From: Terriglobus roseus
GTDB lineage: Bacteria; Acidobacteriota; Terriglobia; Terriglobales; Acidobacteriaceae
Direction: 5' to 3'
Assembly: GCF_900105625.1 (NCBI RefSeq)
Contig: NZ_FNSD01000001.1
Span: 3,472,001-3,536,000 of the forward strand
Length of the DNA stretch: 64,000 nt
The position numbers and the translations under genes were made by a program. Positions 38,043 to 47,463 of the stretch are shown here, in pieces (the first letter of the stretch is position 1; the number at the start of each line of letters is the position of its first letter). A model generated the notes under the pieces. That model was not told the origin of the DNA and made no database searches. It saw only the letters and a list, made by a program, of their open reading frames with translations.

Positions 38043-39380
38043 TTACTTCGCGGGAGGACGCGATGCAGCTGGTGTGCTGCCGCCAGAACGCATGGTGTTC
38101 TCCGGTGTCGGGTAGTAGCCCTTCTTGGCGATCACATCCAGGCCTGGACGCATGACCTGCACTTCCACGGTGCGGAACTTCGCGTCGGTAATGGGCTCGT
38201 TGGAGTAGTAGCCGACCGTGTACTGCACGCGAACGTCTTCGGCGATCTTGGCGAAGCTTTCCTCAATACCGCGTACGCGGTACTCCGATACGGCTTCGCC
38301 GCCCGTCTGCGCGGTGTACTGCGGCAGGATGTTCTCCTTCATGGTGAAGGGAATGTGATAGTGGTCGAGAAAACCGACATACGGCGTTGCCGAGTCGCCG
38401 ACTACCGTTGCGTACACGGCGATCTTATTCGTCTGCAGGAAGCGGATGTTGTCCTTGAAGGTCGCCTTGGAACCCATTTCCTTGCCATCGCTGACGACGT
38501 AGATCATGCGACGGCGGCTGTCCGGGCGCTTGGCGAGCGATTGCGCGGCGGCAAAGATCGCATCGTTCAGAGCGTGCGTTTCCTTCGGAGGCGCCTGGAA
38601 GGTGGCGTTCGGCGAATTGCGGTTTGCCGCAGTGTTCGGATCGAAGTTGTGATTGTTGATGTTGATCGTCTGCGACAGGGGGCCGCCGGGTGATCCCAGG
38701 TAGGCCTCGCGGCCTGTGGACTTGGACCGTTCGAGGATGGCGCCGATGCGGGCACTCTGCGCGCCGGTGTAGTCCGTGCGCATGTTGGTACCGTTGTTGT
38801 AAGTGAAGATCGCCATCTCGTCATACGGCGTGAAGGCGCCCTGCAGCGCGCCCAAGGCAGTGTTGACGCTGGTCATCACCTGGAAGGGAAGCGACTGGTC
38901 GATGACGAACGCGACGGAGAGCGGATAGGGATCGCTGGTGAACAGGCTCAGGTGCTTCCGCACGCCGTTCTCGAAGACGCGGACATCGCGCCATGTGAGT
39001 GCGGGAACCAGCTGGCCCTTCTTGTCCTTCACGGTGAAAGGGACCTGGATGAAGTTGACGTTGGTGCGGAGGGTGGTCACGCGGCCACCCGGTCCGAGCT
39101 CCGGAGCGATGTCCGGCGCGGCTTCGTTCACCAGGTCGGGGGCGGGTGCCTGCGACGGCAGTGCCGCGCCTGGCGTAATGCCGCCGTTGTCATCCGCGGG
39201 GGCGCTGGTGCTCGCCGGCGCGCCTTTGCCCGGGGCGATGCCCACGGCGTTCGGAATGGTCTGCGGACGCGGACTATCGGGGATTGCCTGTGAGCCGTTC
39301 ACCGCGGCCTGCGCGTCAAGCGCGGGCGATGTTGCTGCCAAACTCACGATCATTACCGCTGCCGCCCAACCAAGCTTCAC
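38043..39380 (-). CDS. Secreted VWA-domain protein, acidobacterial type
   Basis: About 445 residues from GTG 39380 (TTG 39383 is equally placed behind GGAGGAG). A signal peptide (KLGWAAAVMIVSLAATSPALDA) is followed by a Pro/Ala-rich linker. The VWFA-related region then runs from RTNVNFIQVPFTVKDKKGQL through the MIDAS strand VAFVIDQSLPFQ and the second motif YVVSDGKEMGSKATF to the C-terminal QYTVGYYSNEPITDAKFRT. The first MIDAS reads DQSLP rather than DxSxS, so metal binding may be weak. Part of a large acidobacterial family of unknown function. Divergent from another VWA gene. Confidence 0.86.
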   Translation of the reverse strand: MKLGWAAAVMIVSLAATSPALDAQAAVNGSQAIPDSPRPQTIPNAVGIAPGKGAPASTSAPADDNGGITPGAALPSQAPAPDLVNEAAPDIAPELGPGGRVTTLRTNVNFIQVPFTVKDKKGQLVPALTWRDVRVFENGVRKHLSLFTSDPYPLSVAFVIDQSLPFQVMTSVNTALGALQGAFTPYDEMAIFTYNNGTNMRTDYTGAQSARIGAILERSKSTGREAYLGSPGGPLSQTININNHNFDPNTAANRNSPNATFQAPPKETHALNDAIFAAAQSLAKRPDSRRRMIYVVSDGKEMGSKATFKDNIRFLQTNKIAVYATVVGDSATPYVGFLDHYHIPFTMKENILPQYTAQTGGEAVSEYRVRGIEESFAKIAEDVRVQYTVGYYSNEPITDAKFRTVEVQVMRPGLDVIAKKGYYPTPENTMRSGGSTPAASRPPAK

Positions 39381-39583
39381 CAAAACAGACTCCTCCACAG
39401 ATACAAACCCGCAAACCACGCGCTCTCCAGACTATCAGTCTGAAGGCGGACGCCGCTGCAGCATCGTTCCGTTGGACGCTCCGGGGCTCCGGTTCGTTGT
39501 CGTTGGACGGTCTGACGGGGAATAGCGCGGACCTGCCGAAGGATTCCGTAGACCAGCGACGCCGCTCCACCGTCCAATGACTT

Positions 39584-40621
39584 ATGCGCACCCTCCCGCT
39601 CGCCTTCCTTGGCCTGTCTCTCTTTACCACTGCTGTTGCCCCGTGCACCTTCGCGCAGGAGGCACCCTCTCCCGGCGGCCCCCCACCGGCCAGCAAGGCG
39701 CCGCCACCGGCGGAGCGGGAGATCGAAGAGGGCCAGACGCTCCGCGTGCGCGTGAACCTCGTCAACACGTACTTCTCCGCGCAGGACAAGGGCGGCTATC
39801 TGACCGGACTGAAGAAGGAAGACTGCGAGATCACCGAAAACAAGGTTCCGCAGACCATCAAGAACTTCACCCAGGAGAAGAAGCTGCCGCTGACGATCGG
39901 CATCCTGCTGGACACCAGCGGATCGCAGGAGAACGTGCTGCCGCTGGAGCAGGAGAGCGGCGCGCAGTTCCTGAAGGGCATGATGACGCCGAAGGACGAG
40001 GCGTTTCTGATCTCCTTTGACATCAACGTAGACCTGCTCGCTGACTACACCAACAGTACGTCTGAGCTGCGCCGCGCCATGAACAAGGCGCGCATCAACA
40101 CTGGTGCAGGCACTGGCTCGGTCACCGGCAACGTGACGCCGAAGGGCACGCTGCTGTACGACGCCGTCTACCTCGCAACCCATGAAAAGCTGCACGACGA
40201 GGCAGGGCGAAAGGTGATCGTCATGCTGACAGACGGCGGCGACCAGGGCAGCCAGGTGAAGCTGAAGGAAGCGATTGAGTCCGCGCAGAAGGCGAACGCA
40301 ATCATCTACGTGATTCTCATCAGTGACTCGGGTGGCTTCGGCATGGGTGGGTATACCTTCGGCAATCCTGCGGGCGATATGGACCGCCTGGCGAAGGAGA
40401 CCGGTGGCCGCGTCATCAATATCGGGCATAATGCGAAGAAGCTCGATGATGCATTCGCACAGATCAGCGACGAGCTTCGCACGCAGTACCTGGTCAGCTA
40501 TACGCCCAAAAACCAGACCTTCGACGGGACCTTCCGGAACATCGCGATCAGCTGCGGCAAGGACGTGAAAATCCAGGCACGCAAGGGGTATTACGCCATG
40601 GCAGACTCGAACACCGAATAG
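39584..40621 (+). CDS. Secreted VWA-domain protein, acidobacterial type
   Basis: 345 residues with a signal peptide (MRTLPLAFLGLSLFTTAVAP) and a Pro-rich linker. The domain starts LRVRVNLVNTYFSAQDKGGY, has a complete MIDAS (GILLDTSGSQENV), a second motif VIVMLTDGGDQGSQ and ends TQYLVSYTPKNQTFDGTFRN. Its C-terminus IQARKGYYA matches that of the divergent gene (IAKKGYYP), so the two are paralogues. Function unknown; an extracytoplasmic interaction module is likely. Confidence 0.88.
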   Translation: MRTLPLAFLGLSLFTTAVAPCTFAQEAPSPGGPPPASKAPPPAEREIEEGQTLRVRVNLVNTYFSAQDKGGYLTGLKKEDCEITENKVPQTIKNFTQEKKLPLTIGILLDTSGSQENVLPLEQESGAQFLKGMMTPKDEAFLISFDINVDLLADYTNSTSELRRAMNKARINTGAGTGSVTGNVTPKGTLLYDAVYLATHEKLHDEAGRKVIVMLTDGGDQGSQVKLKEAIESAQKANAIIYVILISDSGGFGMGGYTFGNPAGDMDRLAKETGGRVINIGHNAKKLDDAFAQISDELRTQYLVSYTPKNQTFDGTFRNIAISCGKDVKIQARKGYYAMADSNTE

Positions 40622-40708
40622 TGAAGCCATCCGGGATATGTTGCATAACGGGTAGACCGTCGCGTGTTGGGGTTCTTACATTCGTTCCCAGATACGAGGG
40701 ATCATTCT

Positions 40709-41875
40709 TTGAATAGTCCGAACGGATCTCGCCCGCCTGTCGCCTCGCCGCTGCCCACGCAGGCGCTCCTTGCTTCGATTGTGGAGTCGTCCGACGACGC
40801 CATCCTGTCGAAGAACCTGGACGGCATCATTACCAGCTGGAACGCGGCAGCCACACGGATCTTCGGGTACCAGCCTGAGGAGATTATTGGCTCGTCGATC
40901 CTTCGGCTCGTTCCGGAGGAACTGGTCGGGGAAGAAGCCGACCTGATCGCCCGTCTGCGCTCGGGCCAGCGGATCGAGCACTACGAGACCACCCGCCTGA
41001 GCAAGAGCGGCAAGCGCATTGAGCTTTCGCTGACCATCTCGCCCATTTGCGATGCGGACGGGCGGGTCGTCGGCGCCTCCAAGATTGCGCGTGAGATCGG
41101 TTCGCGCAAGGAGATGGAACGCCTTCTGCTGCAGACGGAAAGGCTGGTCATTGCGGGCCGCATGGCTGCGACCATTGCGCATGAGATCAACAATCCGCTG
41201 GAATCGATCATGAACTTGATCTACCTGGCGCGGCTGGATCCATCGGTAAGCGCCACGGTTCGCGCGCATCTGGCCGTGGCGGAGCAGGAGATCGAACGCG
41301 TTTCGCTGATCTCGCGCCAGACGCTGGGCTACTTTCGAGAGTCGACCAAGGCGGCCAGCGAGCACCTTTCGAAGCTTGTGGATGATGTACTCACGGTGTA
41401 CCGCTCGAAGCTGGTGCACGGCCGCATCGCGGTCCGTCGCAACTACTATCCCGCACAGCCCATCGCCGTTCGCCGCGGCGAGATCTCGCAGGTGTTTGCG
41501 AACCTGCTGGCGAACGCCATCGATGCCATGCCGGACGGTGGCGAGATTGCCATCGAGATCAACTCGGTGACGGTCTCCGGCCGCGCCGGTCTGAGGGTGG
41601 AGTTCATGGACCGCGGTACCGGCATTGCTGAGGATCAGATCGCAAAGATTTTCGAGCCGTTTTTCACAACGAAAGAGCAGCGCGGAACCGGGATCGGTCT
41701 ATGGATCTCGCGCCAGCTCGTGGAATCGCACGGCGGAACGATTACCGTTACCAGCAACACAGGTCCGGAAGATCACGGGACCTGTTTTAGTATTTTCCTG
41801 CCCGACAGTACTGACTCCCAGCTTGAACTTTCCGACGCTCGGATCGAAAGGGACGGCCATGCTTCACCACTATGA
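40709..41875 (+). CDS. PAS-domain sensor histidine kinase
   Basis: About 388 residues from TTG 40709, which has GAGGG eight bases upstream; a GTG at 40664 is the alternative. No membrane segments, so it is a soluble kinase. The PAS domain runs from ASIVESSDDAILSKNLDGII to KIAREIGSRKEME. The H-box is RMAATIAHEINNPLES with the phospho-His, then N-box NLLANAIDAM, G1 FMDRGTGIAEDQ and G2 GTGIGLWISRQ. It forms an operon with the response regulator that overlaps its 3' end. Confidence 0.93.
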   Translation: MNSPNGSRPPVASPLPTQALLASIVESSDDAILSKNLDGIITSWNAAATRIFGYQPEEIIGSSILRLVPEELVGEEADLIARLRSGQRIEHYETTRLSKSGKRIELSLTISPICDADGRVVGASKIAREIGSRKEMERLLLQTERLVIAGRMAATIAHEINNPLESIMNLIYLARLDPSVSATVRAHLAVAEQEIERVSLISRQTLGYFRESTKAASEHLSKLVDDVLTVYRSKLVHGRIAVRRNYYPAQPIAVRRGEISQVFANLLANAIDAMPDGGEIAIEINSVTVSGRAGLRVEFMDRGTGIAEDQIAKIFEPFFTTKEQRGTGIGLWISRQLVESHGGTITVTSNTGPEDHGTCFSIFLPDSTDSQLELSDARIERDGHASPL

Positions 41876-42341
41876 AATGCCAACGGATTACGGCCTCACA
41901 CCGGGTGTCGTCGGAGAAAGTCCGATGCCGCTTGGGGACGAAAACCACGCAGACCCCAGGCGCGAAACACATCTGCCACGGGTGCTTGTCGTCGATGATG
42001 AACGCCTGATCGCCGACACCCTGACGCAGATCCTGAACATGCATGGCTTCGACGCGTTTTGTGCGTACAGCGGAGCCGCTGCGTTAGATCTGGCGGAGGT
42101 CTTCCGGCCGGACTACCTGCTTACGGATGTGATGATGCCGAAGCTGAACGGCGTCGAGCTGGCGCTCGCAATGGAACGCATTTTTCCATCGATCCGGGTG
42201 ATGCTCATCTCCGGACAGGCCGGCTCTCACCAGGCGCAGGCATGGCAGAAGTCGAATGGAACAGCGTTTGCGGTGGCCGCCAAGCCCATTCATCCTGAGA
42301 AGCTGATCATGCAACTTCGAAGCCTGGAAGCGCGAGGCTGA
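41859..42341 (+). CDS. Single-domain response regulator
   Basis: 160 residues. A CheY-like receiver with the acidic pair in VLVVDDERLIADTL, phospho-acceptor Asp in YLLTDVMMPKLNG and the conserved Lys in VAAKPIHPEK. An N-terminal extension of about 40 residues (MLHHYEMPTDYGLTPG) precedes it. There is no output domain, so it signals by protein contact. Its ATG lies 17 bases inside the kinase gene, preceded by AAAGGGA, which suggests translational coupling. The target is unknown. Confidence 0.9.
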   Translation: MLHHYEMPTDYGLTPGVVGESPMPLGDENHADPRRETHLPRVLVVDDERLIADTLTQILNMHGFDAFCAYSGAAALDLAEVFRPDYLLTDVMMPKLNGVELALAMERIFPSIRVMLISGQAGSHQAQAWQKSNGTAFAVAAKPIHPEKLIMQLRSLEARG

Positions 42342-42373
42342 CGGCCCGCGCCGTCAGCCGTGTTACGTCTTCG

Positions 42374-43075
42374 CTAGGCGTTCATGGCTCCGCTGTAGAC
42401 GGCCATGCCTGCGACGGCATCCACGCCCATCGCATCCAGGTCGTCGATCTCTTTCTGTTCCTTAATGCCGCCCGCAACGATCAACTGCTTCGCCGTGCAG
42501 GCACGCAGGATCGCCGCAACGTCAATGGGGAAGCCACTCATTGTGCCTTCGGTATCCACGTGCGTGTAGAGGAACGCGGCGCAGTCATTCTCAAGCCAGG
42601 TGACGGCTTCTTCCGGGGTCAGGTCGACCTGCTCTTTCCAGCCCTTCACGGCGACCTTGCCGCCCTTGGTATCGACGGAGAAGACAAGCTGCTCCTCTCC
42701 CAACGCCTTGTTCAGGGACGCGGCGAAGTCGAGATTCATGATGGGGTGACGCTTGCGATCAGCCGGGTTGTCGCCACCGAAGAGTGTCGAGCCGTAGATG
42801 ACGCGCTTCGCTCCCAGGTCCAGCATGGCCTTGCCATCGTCCGCCGTGCGCAGGCCGCCGCCCACCTGGCAAGTGAGCCTGCTGGTGAACTGCTGGATGA
42901 GCTTGCGGTTGTCGCCCTGCCGCATGGCGGCGTCCAGGTCGATCAGCTGCACTAGCGGGTACTTCTCAAACCGCGTGATCCAGTACTCAAAGTCGTCAAA
43001 GGCCAGCTTCAGCTTCTCGCCCTGCACCAGTTGAACGATCTGGCCGTTCATCAAATCAATCGATGGAATCAACAT
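42374..43075 (-). CDS. hisA: ProFAR isomerase (HisA), divergent
   Basis: 233 residues, (beta/alpha)8 barrel. Seen: MLIPSIDLMNGQIVQLVQGE with the catalytic Asp, QVGGGLRTADDGKAMLDLGA (phosphate binding), the second Asp in FSVDTKGGKVAVKGWK and VAGGIKEQKEIDDL. It isomerises ProFAR to PRFAR in histidine synthesis. The sequence is shorter and more divergent than proteobacterial HisA (STLFGGDNPADRKR in place of the usual helix). It is the last gene of the his operon, after a glucosidase gene. Confidence 0.88.
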   Translation of the reverse strand: MLIPSIDLMNGQIVQLVQGEKLKLAFDDFEYWITRFEKYPLVQLIDLDAAMRQGDNRKLIQQFTSRLTCQVGGGLRTADDGKAMLDLGAKRVIYGSTLFGGDNPADRKRHPIMNLDFAASLNKALGEEQLVFSVDTKGGKVAVKGWKEQVDLTPEEAVTWLENDCAAFLYTHVDTEGTMSGFPIDVAAILRACTAKQLIVAGGIKEQKEIDDLDAMGVDAVAGMAVYSGAMNA

Positions 43076-43154
43076 CCTGCTGTCTTGCTCCTAACGCATG
43101 CCGTCGCGGCTTGATCGGCGTGGTTGCGCCTTTGCAATTCTTGCAGATGTGCCG

Positions 43155-45860
43155 CTACTGCGCTCGATTGCGCACTTCACGCCGTGTGTAGAGGGCGTGG
43201 ATGAGCGTTGCGGCAAGGGCAGTCCAGCCCGTCTGGTGCGATGCGCCGACACCGCGGCCGGTGTCGCCATCGAAGTACTCGCTGAACAGCACAAGGTCCT
43301 TCCAGTAAGGATCGGTCGCATACCGATGTTCCCTGCCGTGGCTGGGCCGGTAGCCGTCCTTGTCCGGCAGGAAGAGGTTCACCATGCGGCGAGAGATGTC
43401 TTCGGAGATCTCGACCATTGTCTTCTGCTGGCCGCTGCCCGACGGATACTCCATTTTGAAGGACTCGCCATAGACCAGGTAATAACGTTCCAGCGCGGTG
43501 ATGAGCAGCATGTTCATGGGGAACCAGACGGGGCCACGCCAGTTGCTGTTGCCGCCGAACATGCCGCTGTCGCCCTCTGCCGGGACATACTTTACAGAGA
43601 ACTTCTGTCCGTTTAACTCGGTTTCAAACGGCGCCTCAAGATGCTGGCGCGAGAGACCGCGAATGCCGTGTGGCGACAGGAATTCCGACTCATCGAAGAC
43701 GCGGCGCAGAATACGTTCCATGCGTTCGCGTGGGGCGATGGCGATCCAGCGGGAGCCATCGATCTCGCGGCCGCCATCCCTCGACGTCGCCACATAATCC
43801 GAAAGCTCTGTCTTGTAGTCGAGAAACCAGTCAGACCGCTTTTTGAAGTCGTGCAGATCCTTCACGGTATCCCGCTTCAGAATGCAGACGGCGTAGAGCG
43901 GTGCGATGCCGACAATGGAGCGCGCCTTCAATGAGACTGGGGGACTACCCGCCTTTTCCAGACGATCAAAGTAGAAGCCCTCGTCCTCATCCCACAGGCC
44001 GTTCCCATCGACGGAGTTGATGGCGTCGATGATGGAGATGTAGTGCTCGAAAAACTTGCTCGCGATGTCCTCATAGGCGCAGGAGCGCTTCTGCGCGAGC
44101 TCCAGCGCCATGGTGAGCATGACGGAGCAGTAGAGGCCCATCCACGCTGTGCCGTCGGCCTGGTGCAGGCAGACATCGTCCGGCAACGCGACGGAACGGT
44201 CGAAGACGCCGATGTTATCCAGACCGAGAAATCCACCGCCGAAAAGGTTGCGACCCGCCTCGTCATTGCGGTTGACCCACCATGTGAAGTTCAGCATCAA
44301 CTTCTGAAAGGCACGCTCGAGAAACTCGATATCGCCGTTGCCCTTCTTGTCGACGCCCATGCGATAGATGTGCCACACGGACCACGCATGCACCGGCGGA
44401 TTGACGTCGCCAAACGCAAATTCATAGGCAGGCATCTGTCCGTTCGGGTGCATGTACCACTCGCGTAACAGCAGCAGGAGTTGGTTCTTCGCAAACTCCG
44501 GATCGATGTGCGCCATGGGGATCATGTGGAAGGCGGTGTCCCATGCGGCGAACCACGGATACTCCCACTTGTCCGGCATCGAGAGAATGTCGCGACAAAA
44601 CAGATGCCGCCACTCCTCAGACTTTTTGCTGCGCGGTGGCGGCGTCACCTGTGCCGGATCGCCACTCATCCATTGCTGTGCGATGAAGTAGTAGAACTGC
44701 TTGCACCACAGCAGGCCGGCATAGGCCTGGCGCGAGACGTTGCACTCTTCCGTTGTTGCTTCCTTCGGAATGTGTGCCGCGTAAAACTCGTCGGCTTCGG
44801 CAATGCGCTGTGCGAAGATCTCGGCTGCCGCGGCGGCTTCAATGCGGGGTGGCTGCGGCTTGTCTGCCGTGGGCAGGCGTACGAGGCGCAGATAGATGGT
44901 GCGGCTTTCTCCTGCGGGGATCGTGTCCTGAAACAGCAGCGCGCAGCGCGTGCCTTCATTCGCCTTTACCGCCTGCTTGTCGCCGTGGACAAGGTAGCGA
45001 TCGAAGCCATCCTTGCTGTAGTGCGCATCGCCGCTGTACGAGGGATCGAGCCGATTCAGGTTGCTGTCATTCTCGGTGAAGACCATCTCGCTTGCGGCAA
45101 GCGGACTGCCCGTGAGTGCGTAGAAGTTATAGGTGCCAAGGATCTTGTGGACGGCGCGTACGCCGTGATTGGAACGCCTGCGAATGATGGGCCGCGTCTT
45201 GCCCGTTGCCTCAAGGTTGCGCCAGGACCAGTTGTTGCGCAGCGTGAGTGTTGGCAGCAGGTGCAGCAGCGCCGCGTCGGGCCCGCGGTTGGACGCGGTG
45301 ATACGGATCAGCGTGTCTTCGTCGTCTGCCTTGGCATACTCGATGAGGACATCGAAGTAACGGCTCTCATCGAAGATGCCGGTGTCGAGTAGCTCATACT
45401 CCAGATCGTTGTAGCCGCGGCGCTTGTTCTCGGCTCGCAGATCGTCATACGGAAAGGCACGCTGCGGATACTTGTACAGCGCCTTGCAGTAGCTGTGCGT
45501 GGGCGTGGCGTCCAGGTAGTAGAACTGCTCCTTGACGTCTTCGCCGTGATTGCCCTCCTGGTTGCCGAGGCCGAAGAGGCGTTCCTTCAGGTGCGAGTCC
45601 TGGCCATTCCACAGCGCGGTGGAGAAGCACAGCCGGCACTGGCGGTCGGTCCAACCCAGCAGGCCATCCTCACCCCAGCGGTAGGCGCGGTACTGCCCCA
45701 TCTCATACGGGAAGCTGGTCCAGACGTTGCCGTCGGCGGAGTAGTCCTCGCGCACCGTGCCCCACTGCCGCTCGGGCAGGTAGGTGCCCCAGCGCTGCCA
45801 GTTCTTCTCGCGCGTGCGATTCTGTTCTAGCCGACGGTCTTCCGCAGTTGTGTGAGACAT
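43155..45860 (-). CDS. GH63/MGH1-type glucosidase within the his operon
   Basis: 901 residues. (alpha/alpha)6-type glycosidase. Seen: WGTYLPERQWGTVREDYSAD at the start, NGQDSHLKERLFGLGNQEGN, WAAWDTAFHMIPMAHIDPE-like segment (YPWFAAWDTAFHMIPMA) and GNSNWRGPVWFPMNMLLITAL near the end, with Asp and Glu candidates in AWDTAF and DEDEGFYF. It is cytoplasmic (no signal peptide) and may act on alpha-glucosyl oligosaccharides or glycogen-like material. It lies 27 bases after the hisF stop and 79 bases before hisA, on the same strand, although it has no link to histidine synthesis. A palindrome AGACAATTGTCT (45861-45872) sits just before its ATG. Confidence 0.88.
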   Translation of the reverse strand: MSHTTAEDRRLEQNRTREKNWQRWGTYLPERQWGTVREDYSADGNVWTSFPYEMGQYRAYRWGEDGLLGWTDRQCRLCFSTALWNGQDSHLKERLFGLGNQEGNHGEDVKEQFYYLDATPTHSYCKALYKYPQRAFPYDDLRAENKRRGYNDLEYELLDTGIFDESRYFDVLIEYAKADDEDTLIRITASNRGPDAALLHLLPTLTLRNNWSWRNLEATGKTRPIIRRRSNHGVRAVHKILGTYNFYALTGSPLAASEMVFTENDSNLNRLDPSYSGDAHYSKDGFDRYLVHGDKQAVKANEGTRCALLFQDTIPAGESRTIYLRLVRLPTADKPQPPRIEAAAAAEIFAQRIAEADEFYAAHIPKEATTEECNVSRQAYAGLLWCKQFYYFIAQQWMSGDPAQVTPPPRSKKSEEWRHLFCRDILSMPDKWEYPWFAAWDTAFHMIPMAHIDPEFAKNQLLLLLREWYMHPNGQMPAYEFAFGDVNPPVHAWSVWHIYRMGVDKKGNGDIEFLERAFQKLMLNFTWWVNRNDEAGRNLFGGGFLGLDNIGVFDRSVALPDDVCLHQADGTAWMGLYCSVMLTMALELAQKRSCAYEDIASKFFEHYISIIDAINSVDGNGLWDEDEGFYFDRLEKAGSPPVSLKARSIVGIAPLYAVCILKRDTVKDLHDFKKRSDWFLDYKTELSDYVATSRDGGREIDGSRWIAIAPRERMERILRRVFDESEFLSPHGIRGLSRQHLEAPFETELNGQKFSVKYVPAEGDSGMFGGNSNWRGPVWFPMNMLLITALERYYLVYGESFKMEYPSGSGQQKTMVEISEDISRRMVNLFLPDKDGYRPSHGREHRYATDPYWKDLVLFSEYFDGDTGRGVGASHQTGWTALAATLIHALYTRREVRNRAQ

Positions 45861-45887
45861 AGACAATTGTCTCAAGTGTCTGCTGTG

Positions 45888-46673
45888 CTACATACGGACG
45901 GGTATGCCACATTCCTGTAGTTGACGTTTCAGCGACCACGAGTCCGTAATGCCGAAGTGGAAGATGCTGGCTGCGAGCGCGGCGTCTGCCTTACCACCAT
46001 TGGGTCCGTGGCTGAAGACGTTCACGAAGTGTTGCGCGTTGCCGGCGCCACCGCTGGCGATGACGGGGATTTGAACGGCCTGCGAGACACGTGCGGTCAG
46101 CGCATCGTCGAAACCCGTGCGACGACCGTCGGAGTCCATGCTGGTCAGCAGGATCTCGCCCGCACCACGCTGCTCGGCTTCCATGGCCCAGTCGACGACC
46201 TTGAGGCCGGTGTTCTTGCGGCCACCACTGACGTAGACTTCGGCGTCGCCGATGGGATCGCTTGAGTCCGCGTTGCGCTTCGCGTCGATGGCGACGATGA
46301 CGGCCTGTGCGCCGAAGGAGGCGCCGATCTCGCCGATGAGTTCGGGTCGCGCGATGGCGGAGGAGTTGATGCTGACCTTGTCCGCGCCTGCGAGGAAGAC
46401 GCTCTCGGCGTCTTCTGCGGAGCGAATGCCGCCGCCGACGGTGAAGGGGATGAAGAGCTTCTCCGCGGTGCGCTTGACCGTTTCGAGGAGTGTGCCGCGT
46501 CCTTCGTGCGTGGCCGTGATGTCGAGCAGCACGATCTCGTCCGCACCGGCAGCGGCGTGGCGGTGTGCGAGCTCGGCCGGGTCACCGGCGTCGATGATGT
46601 CGACGAACTGGATGCCCTTGACGACGCGGCCTCCGCGTACGTCGAGGCAGGCGATGATTCGTTTAGTCAGCAT
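45888..46673 (-). CDS. hisF: Imidazole glycerol phosphate synthase, cyclase subunit
   Basis: 261 residues. Seen: the first catalytic Asp in [36 protein letters not shown], the second Asp in [13 protein letters not shown] and the phosphate loop [16 protein letters not shown]. It uses ammonia from HisH to close the imidazole ring of IGP and release AICAR. The gap to hisH (172 bp) is filled by palindromic repeats. Confidence 0.97.
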   Translation of the reverse strand: MLTKRIIACLDVRGGRVVKGIQFVDIIDAGDPAELAHRHAAAGADEIVLLDITATHEGRGTLLETVKRTAEKLFIPFTVGGGIRSAEDAESVFLAGADKVSINSSAIARPELIGEIGASFGAQAVIVAIDAKRNADSSDPIGDAEVYVSGGRKNTGLKVVDWAMEAEQRGAGEILLTSMDSDGRRTGFDDALTARVSQAVQIPVIASGGAGNAQHFVNVFSHGPNGGKADAALAASIFHFGITDSWSLKRQLQECGIPVRM

Positions 46674-46723
46674 GCGGGCGTTCCCTCAGGGGCTAAAGCC
46701 CGGTCTGTCTTAGTGTGCCGGAT

Positions 46724-46824
46724 GGCATGGCTGAAGCCATGCCCCTCCGAAAGAAGTCGCCCTTTGCGCGATAGAGCGCCGCTGGCGCTGGTCCACCTTA
46801 GCTTCGCGAAGCTGGGACACCCGG
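46724..46824 (-). repeat. Composite palindromic element, modules A-B-C, between hisH and hisF
   Basis: On the minus strand: CCGGGTGTCCCAGCTTCGCG (module A hairpin with GAAGCT), then a CAGCGCCAGCGGCGCT palindrome, TCGCGCAAAGGGCGA (module B) and GGCATGGCTTCAGCCATGCC (module C). It shares module order and the linker TCGGAGGGGCATGGC with the copy at 4821-4903. Confidence 0.8.
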
Positions 46825-46845
46825 TCTTTTCGTGGGTGTCCACGT

Positions 46846-47454
46846 TTATAGCTCCACGAAGTTACGAAGTAACTGCAGTCCGGTATCGCCGGATTTTTCC
46901 GGGTGGAACTGCACGCCCATCACGTTATCGCGTTCTACGGCTGCGGTGAAGGCGCCGCCATAGCTGGTAGTGGCTGCCGTGTCGGCGTCCACGGGGGCTC
47001 GCCAGGAGTGGGTGTAATAGACGAACGCTCCGGGCGAGATGCCGCGCAGCAACTTCGAGTCTGGGCGGATGTCTTCGAGGGAGTTCCAGCCGACGTGCGG
47101 GCTCTTGAGTTCTTCGCCGTTGTAAATCGCAGGGAAGCGCTCGCACTGGCCGTTGAAGTTACACAGGCCGTCGGTGCTGTCCGCCTCGGTGGAGCCGTTG
47201 TAGAGCCACTGCAGGCCCACGCAGATGCCGAGGAAGGGAACGCCGCGTGCGATGGCCTCGCGCGTTGCTTCGGTCAGTTGCAGGTCATGCAGCAGTTGCG
47301 TGGCGCGGAAGTGGCCGACGCCGGGGAGGACGATCTTGTCGGCGTTGCGCACGTCGTCGGGCGACTGTGTGATGTGCGTTTCTGCACCGAGGAAGTTGAG
47401 CGCCTTGACGACGCTGGTGAGATTGCCCGCTTTGTAGTCGATGACCTGGATCAT
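46846..47454 (-). CDS. hisH: Imidazole glycerol phosphate synthase, glutamine amidotransferase subunit
   Basis: 202 residues from ATG 47454, which follows AGGTGAG; an in-frame GTG directly after the hisB stop (47463) is possible. Class I glutaminase: the nucleophile Cys in FLGICVGLQWL, oxyanion region LPGVGHFRATQ and His-Glu in GVQFHPEKSGDTG. It supplies ammonia to HisF through the complex. Confidence 0.96.
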   Translation of the reverse strand: MIQVIDYKAGNLTSVVKALNFLGAETHITQSPDDVRNADKIVLPGVGHFRATQLLHDLQLTEATREAIARGVPFLGICVGLQWLYNGSTEADSTDGLCNFNGQCERFPAIYNGEELKSPHVGWNSLEDIRPDSKLLRGISPGAFVYYTHSWRAPVDADTAATTSYGGAFTAAVERDNVMGVQFHPEKSGDTGLQLLRNFVEL

Positions 47455-47463
47455 GGCACTCAC

